Source of the DNA: Batillaria attramentaria | Taxonomy: Eukaryota; Mollusca; Gastropoda; Batillariidae | Assembly (NCBI GenBank): GCA_018292915.2 | Contig: JACVVK020000150.1 | Location: 247,501-311,500 of the forward strand | Direction: 5' to 3' | DNA length: 64,000 bases | Shown here: in pieces, positions 11,600-21,106 of the stretch | How the letters are laid out: every line of letters starts with the position of its first letter | Position numbering within the stretch: position 1 is the first letter of the stretch | Notes under the pieces: model-generated | Databases searched by the model: none | Told to the model about the DNA's origin: nothing | The model's input: only the letters and a program-made list of their open reading frames with translations | Translations under genes and position numbers: made by a program

Positions 11600-14500
11600 A
11601 GGAGATTTTAAGAGAGCAAAAGACAGGTGAATGGGCCGATGGAGGCAGAAATAAGAGTAAAGAAAGAGCAAAAGGGGTGGGCAAGCTTGGCGAAATCAGC
11701 CCCGCCGCGTGAAGGCGAGCCCATGGGGCCTGATTGAGGGGCTTCAAAAGAAGAAATATAGATGAAAGGGCCGAACTTAGAAATCAGATGAGAGGAAGGA
11801 CAGAGCGGCTAAATTCGGGAGGATTCAAAGAGAAAGAGACAGGCGAATGGGCTGGTGAGGGATAGACAAGAGACGTAGGAAGGAAAATTCCTTAGTTGCC
11901 ACTGAAGACAACATGCCTGGGATGCACTTGGAGAATAGACCGCTCAAACACGGAACCTCCCCGCCGTGAAGCGGTTTGGGTGCAACTTTTTTGACCGGCG
12001 CTTCTCGCAGAAACGAGAAAAAATGTGTTTATCTAAAAGCTCTGTTATTCTTAATACTAAAGCTATAATAGTGCAGTAGTTCATGTCATGTGTGCAGTTA
12101 TCAAAAGTGACAAAAATACCGGAATGATGAGTAATTTGAAGGAGTCTTTTCATAGATGCAAACCACCCCTACCTCGGAAATATTTTTCTGACACAAAACC
12201 TGTCAGAGCTACAGAGCTGTGCTACGAAAACAGGCAGTATAATTGGATGATCTTCCCAATTTCAGAAAACGAAGGAACTTGAACAACCTTTTCGAAAAAA
12301 TTTCGTAACATGACCGATTTTTTTTAAATCGGCGATAACTTATCGAAATGCGGCAGGATAAAAATCGTGAAAGGTAGGTCTGGAGAATATGACTGCCCAT
12401 TTTATCTCAAAGTAAAAAGCCATCCGGCGAGGTGGTTTAGCAGATAGCCATCATTACATCCGTCCACACACACACACGTCTCACAACTCCCACCATAAAG
12501 AATGCAGCAGCATAGTGTGCACGCAACTCGTAAGGTGTCTATGACGCAGATTACGTTACGTCACTGTGTGCGTGAAAGTAAGTATTGTGTGGAGAAATGT
12601 CACAGTCTTGTTTTGTATCACTGAAACTTGCTGCTGCGTGTAGCAAAATCTGCCCCGTCTTATAAATTTTTTTCTCTATAGAGAAACAACTTAAAAAGCA
12701 GGAAAGCACATCACAGCCGGTTCAAAAAGCAGGAAATCCTGCCACAGCAGAAAGAGTGGCAGCCCTGAAGACGGTACATGTCGGATGAGAATCAAACCAA
12801 ACCGGAACAAACGTTGCAAGCACGTTGCTACGCCGGAATTGGGCAAGTTCTGAATTTTCCCATGCCGGAATTCCGGTCACAGCCAGAAAAGTGGCACCCC
12901 TGGTTTAAGATGAAATGGAAAGTCACATTCTCCTGACAATTTTTCACAATTTTTCTCGTGCCACATTTTTAGAAGAGTTATCTCCCATTAAAAAAAAAAA
13001 TGGTCATGTTAAAGAAACGAAAAAGTTGTTCAAATGCCTTCATTTTCTAGACTTTGGAAGTTCATCATATTATACTGAATGGGTTAGTAGCACAGCTCTG
13101 GATGATTTGGTGTAAAATATATATGGGCATGGCTCAGAAATGGTGTTGAAAAGTTGTGACACACTAAGGCAAAATAGAAAATCATAATTTACACATTGGA
13201 CTTGGGGCACACCATCTTCAAACAAAAACACATCATCTGAACCATTTTTTGCGTCATTCACTCATTTATTACTTGTGTAATATGATGCCAACCATTATCA
13301 CTGTGTACATAACATCACAACATCACAGGAACTTCTTGCTCCCATTCACTGGAAAGAGATACAAAGAAATTCATTTAAACTGCACCCTGTTATAAAGAGA
13401 AACCAGTTGGGTTAACTGAAATAGTTACACTGTTCTTGAACTTCAAAGAAGCGAGATATTTTAAGAAGCAGAAAATGTATGTAACTTCACAACATTTTTC
13501 AACTCTGAAGATCTACGACTGTCATAAGTACTTCAAATTTCATCCAAAACACACAATATTCATATAAAGCTAATCAGTAGGCTTTCAGCTTTTTTTCTTA
13601 TTAAGAGAAACAGCGGGCAAAACAGAAACTATGACATTAGAGCTGATACGACACTGGGAACACATTCTAGAAATGAAAAAGCCCTTTTGGCACATAATGA
13701 GTGTAAATAATGCACTTTGTTTACATGAAGCAGTTTTAGAATGTCTAGGTGTAAGTATTTACATCACTGCTGACCATGAAAGAGGTTTTGGTATTGATAC
13801 ATTTGCCTAAACTAACTAAAGGGGAACTTCAGTACATAACTTCACAACGTCACAAGGCTAAAATTTGTTTACAAACTTATTAAGAGATTAACAATGACCT
13901 TTAAAAACCAAATCAGCAGACTATCTACAAAGCAGGTATCCACTGTTGCCACTATTGTCCCCAGAAAACATAAAACAATGGGGGAAAAATATGGAATGTT
14001 ACCGTAGTACATAACTTAACAACAATGAGATGTCTCTCTCCTGTTTTCACAAATAAAACAAACCTTTCTTAGCAGTAGTTGAGCATCACAGGTGGTAAAA
14101 GTGAGTGAACATTACACCCCTGCAGTTGAAGCCCTTTAAGAATATGAATCGCCCCCAATTTCAGCCAGTACAAGAAAAAACAGTCTCAAGGAGGGGAAAT
14201 GTACATAACTTCACAACGTGACATGGCCAGCTTTTTTAGAATGTGTGCTCCATTAAGACCATTCTCTGACTAAAAAAGTAAAGCATTTATACTACATCAC
14301 CATTTTTATTGTATGGAACTTTTATTTTACTTCTGAAGTAAATCCTCCTAAGACATGTTGACAAGCTGGTAAATGTTGTACATAACTTCACAACATTTTT
14401 CAACTCTAAAGATCTGCGACTGTCTTAAGTACTTCAAATTTCACCCAAAACGCACAATATTCATATAAAGCTACTCAGTAGGCTTTCAGCTTTTTTTCTT

Positions 14501-17500
14501 ATTAAGAGAAACAGCGGGAAAAACAGAAACTATGACATTAGAGCTGATAAGATACTGGGAACACATTCTAGGAGTGAAAAACCCCATTTGGCACGTAGTA
14601 AGTGTACATAGTGCACTTTTCTTCTTTTTTTTTTTTACACGAAGCAGTTTTATAATGCCTGAGTGTAAGTATTTACCTAACTGTTGACCATGAAAGAGCA
14701 TGTTCATGTGTTTATTTTGTGGTCTGGGAGAGGAAACTATTGTTCACCTATTCTGGGACTGTCCATATTATGTGCAGATGTTTATTTATGGCTACAATTC
14801 GAGTGCATTCATTGTGATAGTTTTGCTTTTACAGCCACTCTGCTTATCCTTGGAACAGAACTATGTAAAAACAGATAAAGTTATAGATTTGTTGATTTTA
14901 TTAAGCAAGTTTCATATAGATCTATAACAGCAAGCTAAAGAATACTGTTCCAAATGCCACAACATTCAAGAAGATATTCAAACACAGACACATAGGTGAA
15001 AAACTGCATAGTTTTCAGGTAACTGCCTGGCTACCACAGAGGTCAATGGGGCTGTTAATGGCTCAGCGGAAAACGTCTTCAGACCTATCTGAAAGTAAAT
15101 GCAAGTTTGCGCCCTGGCATGAGTTTGGGGCAGCAACAGTTCCTTGTATCTGCTCGGTGGGATGCCAGGCCACATCCACCCACGTGTATACATCCCCCTT
15201 TCTTTGCATGTAGTGAAGCTTCACCTCAGAACCATCATGCAACACTTCCAGCACCTGGACACAGGAGACATCACCTTATAAGATTTCTGACATGGAGAGA
15301 CCAGCGTCAGCCTAAAGCCAAGAAAAACTAAAATAAACAGGATCATGTAAAAACTTGTCATGACATCTCATGTAAAAACTTGTCTTGGCATCTCATGACT
15401 TTTGCAACAATGGTTAAAGATATATAGCTTTGTATGCCGTGCGTTGGAGACACAAACCTATGCGTAGTAGCCGGCTTCTCCCTTCTTTCGGTTGCTTGAA
15501 AAAACAGCTTCCACAAAGTCGTCGACTTCTGGCACTCTGCAGATTGACAGTCATAAAGTTAATGACATTATTTCTACATTGCAGATAAATTCATGTTATG
15601 ATAAATCAGACATCTAACACCATCCTTCATCTGTTTGAAAGAGACATTTTTCCAATAACAGTTATGAACATCCTTTATTATTTGTTCAACTTCATGTAGC
15701 ACATTTTAAAGAATGACTGTCCTATAGGTCCTCTAAGAAGCAAAGAGCTGTTACCTTCGTTCAATGAACCCCATGTTATGCAACCGCTGACCTACTGCCT
15801 TACAACAGCTGTGTTTATTGTATGTAACTGAACTGTTCATAACATCACGACACACTGCACTTGCATCTTTTCACATTTTGTCAATTTTAAACAATAGACC
15901 TGCATAAACCTCTTTAATTTACTCTCACAGAACTCCAACAGTTGAAGTTACCTGCACCCAGTTATGTTTCTTCAAAATTATCATCTTACTGCAGGTCAGC
16001 ACACTCGTGAGAGATGTACATAACTTCACACAAACAATGGCAGACCATGGATCATACATTGTTGCGAAGTTATGAACTAACAAAGACCTATTTTGTGCAA
16101 AACCACACAGAAATGCATGTATGAATAGAAGAGGGGAAGTATGAATGATGACTGAACCATCATTCTCATAACCTAAATCTACAGTATGACCATCAGGGGA
16201 AAATATTTGCTATCAGTCCATAACCTCACACCCAAGGATTGTTGTGAAGTTACAAACAGCAGAATGGCACCGAAAAGTCTGTTAAAATGACTAGGACAAG
16301 AACCTAATGCTTCACACAGGATGTGAATGTGAAATTATGCAACCGCTGACCTAATGCCGTACAACAGCAGTGTTTACTGTATGTAACTAACTGAACTGTT
16401 CATAACATCACAACACACTGCACTTGCATCTTTTCACATTCTTTCAAATTTAAACAACAGACCTGCATAAACCTCTTTAATCTACTCTCACAGAACTCCA
16501 ACAGTTGAAGTTACCTGCACCCAGTTATTTTTTTTCAAAATTGTCAGCACACTCGTGAGAGACGTACATAACTTCACACAAACAATGGTAGACCATGGAT
16601 CATACATTGTTGTGAAGTTATGAACTAACAAAGACCTACTTTGTGCAAAACCACACAAAAATGCATGTATGATTAGAAGAGGGGAAGTATGAATCATGAC
16701 TGAACCATCATTCTCATAACCTAAATCTACAATATGACCCTGAGTAAAAACATTTGCTGTCAGTTCATAACCTCACTCCAAAAGCTTTGTTGTGAAGTGA
16801 TCAACATTTACTTCTCTAAAAATAACCCACAGACTTGATGTAGAGAACCCCAACTGCTTCAAAAAAAACCCCTGCTTATCACTAAACTCAATAAAGCACA
16901 CCCAATTCACCAGCAAAGAATCATTTCAATGAAAAGTGTTGTTCATAACATCACAACACAACTTTGTTTAAGTTTGTGTTGTGATGTTACGTGTTAAGGA
17001 CTGACATGTTAAAAACAGTAATTAATTCTTTAAACAGTTTCTCCTCTTCAAAACTGTCCAAAACTGCAGCAGTCATGCTCTCACATAAAGGCATTTCACG
17101 TGTAGAAACGTAGTTGATAGTTTGATGCGACGTTCATAACATCACAACGCTGATGATGAGGCGTTAGCCACAGATTTGTAGTGAAGTTACAAACTTTGAC
17201 CATTACAGCCGATATATTCTTGACCACGCACAATAATAGTGAACACAATCGGACATGATCCCTTGCAACTATTAATGAGTGAGACGTGAACAAATTCATG
17301 TCTTTCACAATTCTGGGCTATTTCTCTACCTGTAAACATGAAAGCCTGAAAACGAGTACAACTCTTTGTTGTGAGATAACGGACACCATTATTGGAGTCT
17401 AAATTTTGCAATCACCTAAATGGAGTTCCGTAAAATTCAAGCGATTTGACTTCAAACGTAATTATTTCGCAAGCCCGCCGCCCTAGATTCTGTAATTTTT

Positions 17501-19401
17501 CACAGAACTGTTAATGCGCTTTGTACGTTATCTTGACTACAAAAACATCTCAGACACCCCAATAAAATGTTTTTTTCTTGTAGGTACGCACTGTGAAAAC
17601 TGTGGAAACACGAAGTGATGTCTCGGCGAAACATTTTTCCAAAGATTGCTTTCGTCTTGATCAGGGAACTACATTGCACAGAAGCTATAATTGAAGAAAC
17701 ATGAGGTCAAAAACGCTGTTGCGAAGTACATAACAAGCGGATCAGGACTGACAACAAAAACTTACCTTCATTTTCTTCGTTGTTCTTCGACATTCTGTTT
17801 CCCGATTCCACACAAAGACAAATCTGGCCAGAATAAATCGCACATGGTGCTGCGCGCGAAACGAAAGTCAGCCGATTCGCGCCACTGCGCAAGTAAAAAA
17901 GTAGTACGTAACACGCCGTTCACAACAAAACTCGGAGCGCGACCGATATCGCATATTTTCGACGGTATGAGTATCTGACGAATGCTATCGCTTTATGGTT
18001 AAAAACTGGCGTGAATTTAATAAAAAATACACAACTTTTTGTTGTTGTTGTGTTTATTATTTCCGGCCGGTAACGATTATTCCGCCGCGGCTATTTTTTA
18101 CTGCAATGGCTGACGTACATTCCTGGTCACGAAAATCCAACGTGGCTCGCATAGTAAGCGGTAAATTTCAAAATGAAAGTTTTGGAACCGACTACGGACC
18201 ACTTCCAAGTTTACTGTACTGGATTATCAAGCGGTGGGCACTTTCTTTTTGAAGTTATTCTTGATCACTGTGAAGGACCCAAAACCGTGTCACAAAAATC
18301 GCGCTCAGCGGCGACGCCGAAAATGCGGGAAAAGTGCAATTGCACCGATTTATTTACAATATTCCGACGAGAAAAGTTTAGGAGCCAGAGTTTCATACAT
18401 CTGCTAAACACTGGTGCCCTTACATTAAAAAAATTACCATTCTAAGGTATTTTTATTTCCACTCAAAGTCTGCTAGTGCAACGATCGGGCGTTCTACGCC
18501 ATTTCTGAGCCATGCCCATATATCATGTAAGGGCGGTTTGCATGTATAAGGTCGACTATCTGTGAACAGACTGCTTCAAATTACTCATGATCCTGGCTTT
18601 TTCATCAACTGTAATTGCACATAACAAGAACTGCTGCACTGGTACATCTTAAATATAAAGAATAAAAGAGATTTTAACTAAACATATTTTTTTCAAGGTT
18701 CTGCAAGAGGTGCTTGTCCAAAGAGTTTCAATTTTGTGACTTCGTAATTTATACAATCCAAGATATTCAATTCCACGTTTCACCAGCCCTCTTGATCTGC
18801 CAGATTTTCTGTAAAAATTAATTCTGTCAGGGAAGTCACAAAGGCAACAGGGAAATCACAGAACATGAACAAGCATCCCCTGTCAATAGTGTCAGAAGAC
18901 CTGCGTGACGCTGACGTCAAATGTTTAGTTCACACACAATATCGTCACTGTCTTGACATTTCAATAACCCTCTACATGTATATATATATAAATATTATTC
19001 AGTCAGGGAAGTCGCAACACCATCAGGGAAATCACAAGACATGAACAAGCATCCTCTGTCAGACGACTTGCAACTTGCGTGAGGCTGACGTCAAATGTTT
19101 AGTTCACAGAACTGACATAGGTACAATGCTGGAAGTTCTAGAGTATACATGCACACAAAATGATACATGTACTTTTCAGCACTACCCGTTGACTCAACGG
19201 TTGAGTAAACCCACTTACGGCTGCTTTGGCGATCGCCACAACAGCTTCTTGACTTGCCAGCGAAACATCAGGGTCCATCTTGATGATATTTTTCACTCTG
19301 GACAGCGGCAGCCTTAGTGATCTGTCGCTGTGGTCCGCTGAGTGGCCTTGCGATGTTATATCTTTCTGTAGCTCCTCCGCATGATTTGTCGCTCCCGCCA
19401 T
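6661..19401 (-). CDS. POLE4: DNA polymerase epsilon subunit 4 (histone-fold)
   Basis: The exons in transcript order are 19401-19219 (ATG to donor), 9828-9744 and 6702-6661; phases join exactly (0, then 1, then 1). After a polar N-terminus of about 29 residues comes LPLSRVKNIIKMDPDVSLAS, then the continuation ELFIGVVSKDAS, KRKTLLKKDID and FAFLEG. This is the NF-YC/H2A-like histone fold of POLE4, and it fits the family better than CHRAC1. POLE4 pairs with POLE3 to bind H3-H4 and support the leading-strand polymerase in the nucleus. About 103 codons are resolved against 117 in human. The last few residues are uncertain: a GTAATG donor follows GAAG at 6661, but no convincing acceptor was found, and read-through would end at 6497. 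Intron 1 is about 9.4 kb, unusually long for so small a gene. Confidence 0.85.
8003..8870. repeat. Tandem satellite with poly-C/poly-G runs (period about 164 bp)
   Basis: Three near-identical units start at about 8171, 8336 and 8499, each opening (TG)CATGAAAT and sharing AAAACGACTTGGCAGAAAGG. Partial units follow at about 8663 and 8764, sharing GGGCAACGTCCTTCCTTTCA. Each unit carries homopolymer C blocks of 12-25 bases. A 35-base G run (8020-8054) precedes the array. Long Pro- or Gly-rich open frames across it are products of the homopolymers, not genes. It lies in POLE4 intron 2. Confidence 0.85.
9863..10735 (-). mobile_element. 5'-truncated CR1/L2-like LINE, 3' end of reverse transcriptase
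   Basis: A minus-strand frame of 202 codons (10707-10099) reads LGVTLDSSLSM near its start and LDYCNALLAG, LQKVQN, LHWLPV, and TKTFGQRSFSYQGP toward its end. This is the thumb-region signature of CR1/Jockey-group non-LTR reverse transcriptases, without the catalytic fingers/palm. The frame continues upstream to about 10735. After the stop come a (CA)n tract and a terminal (ATT)n-type tail at about 9863-9883. This is a dead 5'-truncated copy, inserted head-on into POLE4 intron 1 about 35 bp upstream of the exon 2 acceptor. Confidence 0.85.
11121..11990. repeat. Duplicated block of about 240 bp with long poly-C tract
   Basis: Segments at about 11121-11361 and 11748-11985 are close direct copies. 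Both contain AAGAAGAAATATA, GGGCCGAACTTAGAAATCAG and GACAACATGCCTGGGA. A shorter third piece lies at about 11600-11640. Between them is a 38-base C run (11561-11598). No coding potential is evident. It lies in POLE4 intron 1. Confidence 0.75.
12205..12475 (+). repeat. Dispersed repeat C, forward copy
   Basis: This copy shares long stretches with 29095-29370, for example CAGTATAATTGGATGA, GAACAAC, GTAACATGACC and CATCATTACATCCGTCCACA (29xxx: same order with substitutions). It ends in a short (CA)n tract, like the other copy. It is not coding. Confidence 0.7.
12905..13116 (-). repeat. Dispersed repeat C, reverse copy
   Basis: This is the reverse complement of the same family as 12205-12475 and 29095-29370. 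The block GTTGTTCAAATGCCTTCATT / TTCTAGACTTTGGA is the exact or near-exact reverse of the 29130-29180 copy. It ends where the left inverted terminus of the 13121-18522 element begins, and its expected continuation resumes beyond 18530. Confidence 0.7.
13300..17400. repeat. Periodic array of ATAAC(T/A)TCACAAC boxes
   Basis: Boxes close to CATAACTTCACAAC recur at about 13306, 13482, 13834, 14008, 14200, 14376, 15835, 16015, 16222, 16396, 16567, 16766, 16940 and 17132, mostly 167-200 bp apart. In the right half many units also carry the reverse box (GTTGTGAAGTTAT) 20-50 bp downstream. Larger duplications are visible: about 900 bp (13488 vs 14389) and about 560 bp (15780 vs 16338). The left and right blocks are separated by a LINE scrap and non-repetitive sequence (14690-15750). 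It has no coding potential. Confidence 0.8.
14684..14930 (+). mobile_element. L1/Tx1-like LINE fragment, C-terminal zinc-binding end
   Basis: The frame reads CLFCGLGEETIVHLFWDCPY and later VIDLLILLSKFHI. The Cys-Cys-His-Cys pattern with HLFWxC is the zf-RVT tail found at the C-terminus of L1/Tx1-type reverse transcriptases. Only about 75 codons remain and the segment is flanked by unrelated repeats, so this is a short relic. Confidence 0.65.
15063..17793 (-). pseudogene. Uncharacterised minus-strand exons, possibly a broken gene
   Basis: Three exon-like pieces line up on the minus strand: 17793-17766 (ATG, MSKNNEENE, donor GTAAG), 15534-15458 (VPEVDDFVEAVF, KKGEAGYYA) and 15254-15063 (VLEVLHDGSEVKLHYMQRKG, TWVDVAW, stop). 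The last piece resembles small Tudor/chromo-barrel-like beta segments, but the family was not recognised. With the phase that keeps the middle and last pieces in frame, the codon next to the middle donor is TAG. It would stop after about 34 residues, and the required acceptor for the middle exon is not the best one. It may be an element-encoded protein, a captured gene or a decayed copy. Confidence 0.35.
18690..19125 (-). repeat. Dispersed repeat B/A, reverse copy with two A units
   Basis: Two A units (about 18816-18960 and 18990-19120) share TCAGGGAAGTC, ACATGAACAAGCATCC and GACGTCAAATGTTTAGTTCA. Block B (18700-18780) contains CCAAAGAGTTTCAATTTTG. The reverse complement of the whole matches 28660-29080. 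The A units end about 90 bp before POLE4 exon 1's donor. Confidence 0.7.
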
Positions 19402-21106
19402 GATGGAGTTGCTGATGCTCGAAACGAAACGAAACGAAACACGAAGGATCAAAGATGATAAAAATTATGTTGAATTTCTTTAACCATTACAATGGCTTGA
19501 AAAGAAGAAATGGGTAAGTTATTCTTTTTTAAATTTACGTAACTAGACTTTTTTTTTATTACGGGAATGTGAAATTCGGTACACAGTGAAGCCCTTTTTT
19601 GATGCAACTGCGGGCATGCGGTGCATATAATTATATGACCATCATTCATATTTTGCCGAGCATTTTCCCTCCACACACTGCACCTGGAGACACCCATATT
19701 ATTGGAAAAGGTTTAGGCCAGTAACTACATTCATATAAAGTAAATATCGGGTAAGGTTACAGGACTATGTATCATTCGGAAGGTTGTGGTTGTGAGCACA
19801 CTAGCAGACGATACACTAGCAGACGATACTTACAGGAAAGAGTCTGTAGGTCTTATTTTATTCACTGACGTATCAATGCGCGCATATCGTCTGTACCTAA
19901 TGAAACGTGTATATAAGTGTGTTTATTTATGTGGAGCACGGGTCATAATATCACGAGAAATCGCAGTTCCCCCCTGCTCCCCAAACCACTTAAGCGCACT
20001 AGGCCTACTTTAAAACAGGTGCGCGCGTGGCGTGCAGCGAAGCGCAACGTCTTTGCGGATGTTCTGTAGCATGATAGACATCGAAACAGTCCAACACCTT
20101 GCTGAAGGCGCAACGCTTTCGTGATTACAGGTTTTCCCTCACATTAGTGCCTGGATGATGTGTGGATGATATAAGTTCTGTGTAGAGTAGAGAAATAAAT
20201 ACACGTGAGCTTGCTACCGAAAGGCCTGATCTCCAAACAAACAAGGATGACGCACAACGAACAGCGTGCACACTGGATTCGGGAGGGTGTCATCGGCCTT
20301 GGTGGTATGAACTACTAATGAAGCACATTCTCATGGTATATTGAAAACAAGTGCCACCCCCTCCTCCAACAAACAAAAGACATGACCTCTCACATTAGTG
20401 TGATCGTGGTATCAGAATTCTCCCTCTTCAGTAGATGAAAGGCGCTACTGGCTCGGAGTCGAAGCTAAGAAAGCCTGTCAAACCAGCCTTTTTTTGGATG
20501 TTCGTGAAAATGTCAACCCAGCTTAGCACCTTATTTGTTCTACATAACATTACACCAGCCTCATTAGGCCAAAGACTTGTATGTTTATGTGTCTGAATGT
20601 GGCTGATCCTCACAGACATACGGCAACTGAACATGGACAGAAAAATTCTTTCCAACCAGACCAATATATATATACACTTAATACAGTATATATTATACCA
20701 ACTTTCGAAATTCCAAATTTCCGCACTTCTGCGTGCAAGATGTCAGGACTACTTCCCTCTTTGTCTCTGCTAAATAGTCAGAGAATTGGCAAGACTTCGA
20801 CCCGGGTCTGGAAGTGTGCACCCTTGTAACACATTTTGTAATTCCGAAGGCCGGCATAGATGGTGAAACCTGACTGACAGCTTTTTTTTTTTTCACATTC
20901 CTTGAAGTGCTTCTACCACGTGCAGTCTAAAGTGTCACATGAACAAAGTAACAAAGGGTAAAAAAAAAAAAAAAACTGTGGTAAGAATTTCTTCACCAGT
21001 TATATAGAATATATACATGTATAACAACACCAGCTGACTGATGTATCAGTCAGCTAGGTTTGTCACTCAGATATACTGAATCACTGAACCTGTCTCTGCC
21101 CTACAG
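19402..21106. other. Divergent POLE4 / SLC25 intergenic region
   Basis: A (CGAAA)n run at about 19419-19440 lies just upstream of the POLE4 start codon. A 15-bp direct repeat (ACTAGCAGACGATAC) occurs twice at about 19799-19830. The missing first coding exon of the SLC25 gene should be here or within its upstream intron, but no ATG exon with the needed phase was found. Otherwise nothing was recognised. Confidence 0.4.

Larger units (their letters stand above)
13121..18522. mobile_element. Candidate 5.4 kb TIR transposon with internal repeat array
   Basis: The left end (from about 13121) and the right end (to about 18522) are inverted copies over about 28 bp with one mismatch. The shared core is TGGGCATGGCTCAGAAATGG. 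Outside the ends the sequences differ, apart from a TATA/ATAT that could be a short target duplication. Flanking DNA on both sides belongs to one dispersed repeat (blocks C, then B and A), whose uninterrupted form is at 28660-29370, so the segment looks inserted. The interior holds a periodic array, an L1/Tx1-like LINE scrap and a few minus-strand exon-like frames. No transposase was recognised, so the superfamily is unknown. Confidence 0.55.

Noticed and set aside
13300..17400. CRISPR-like look: a short box separated by variable spacers
   Set aside because: Boxes are degenerate, occur in both orientations, spacing is 170-200 bp, and spacers are themselves duplicated. The DNA is eukaryotic and no cas gene is present.
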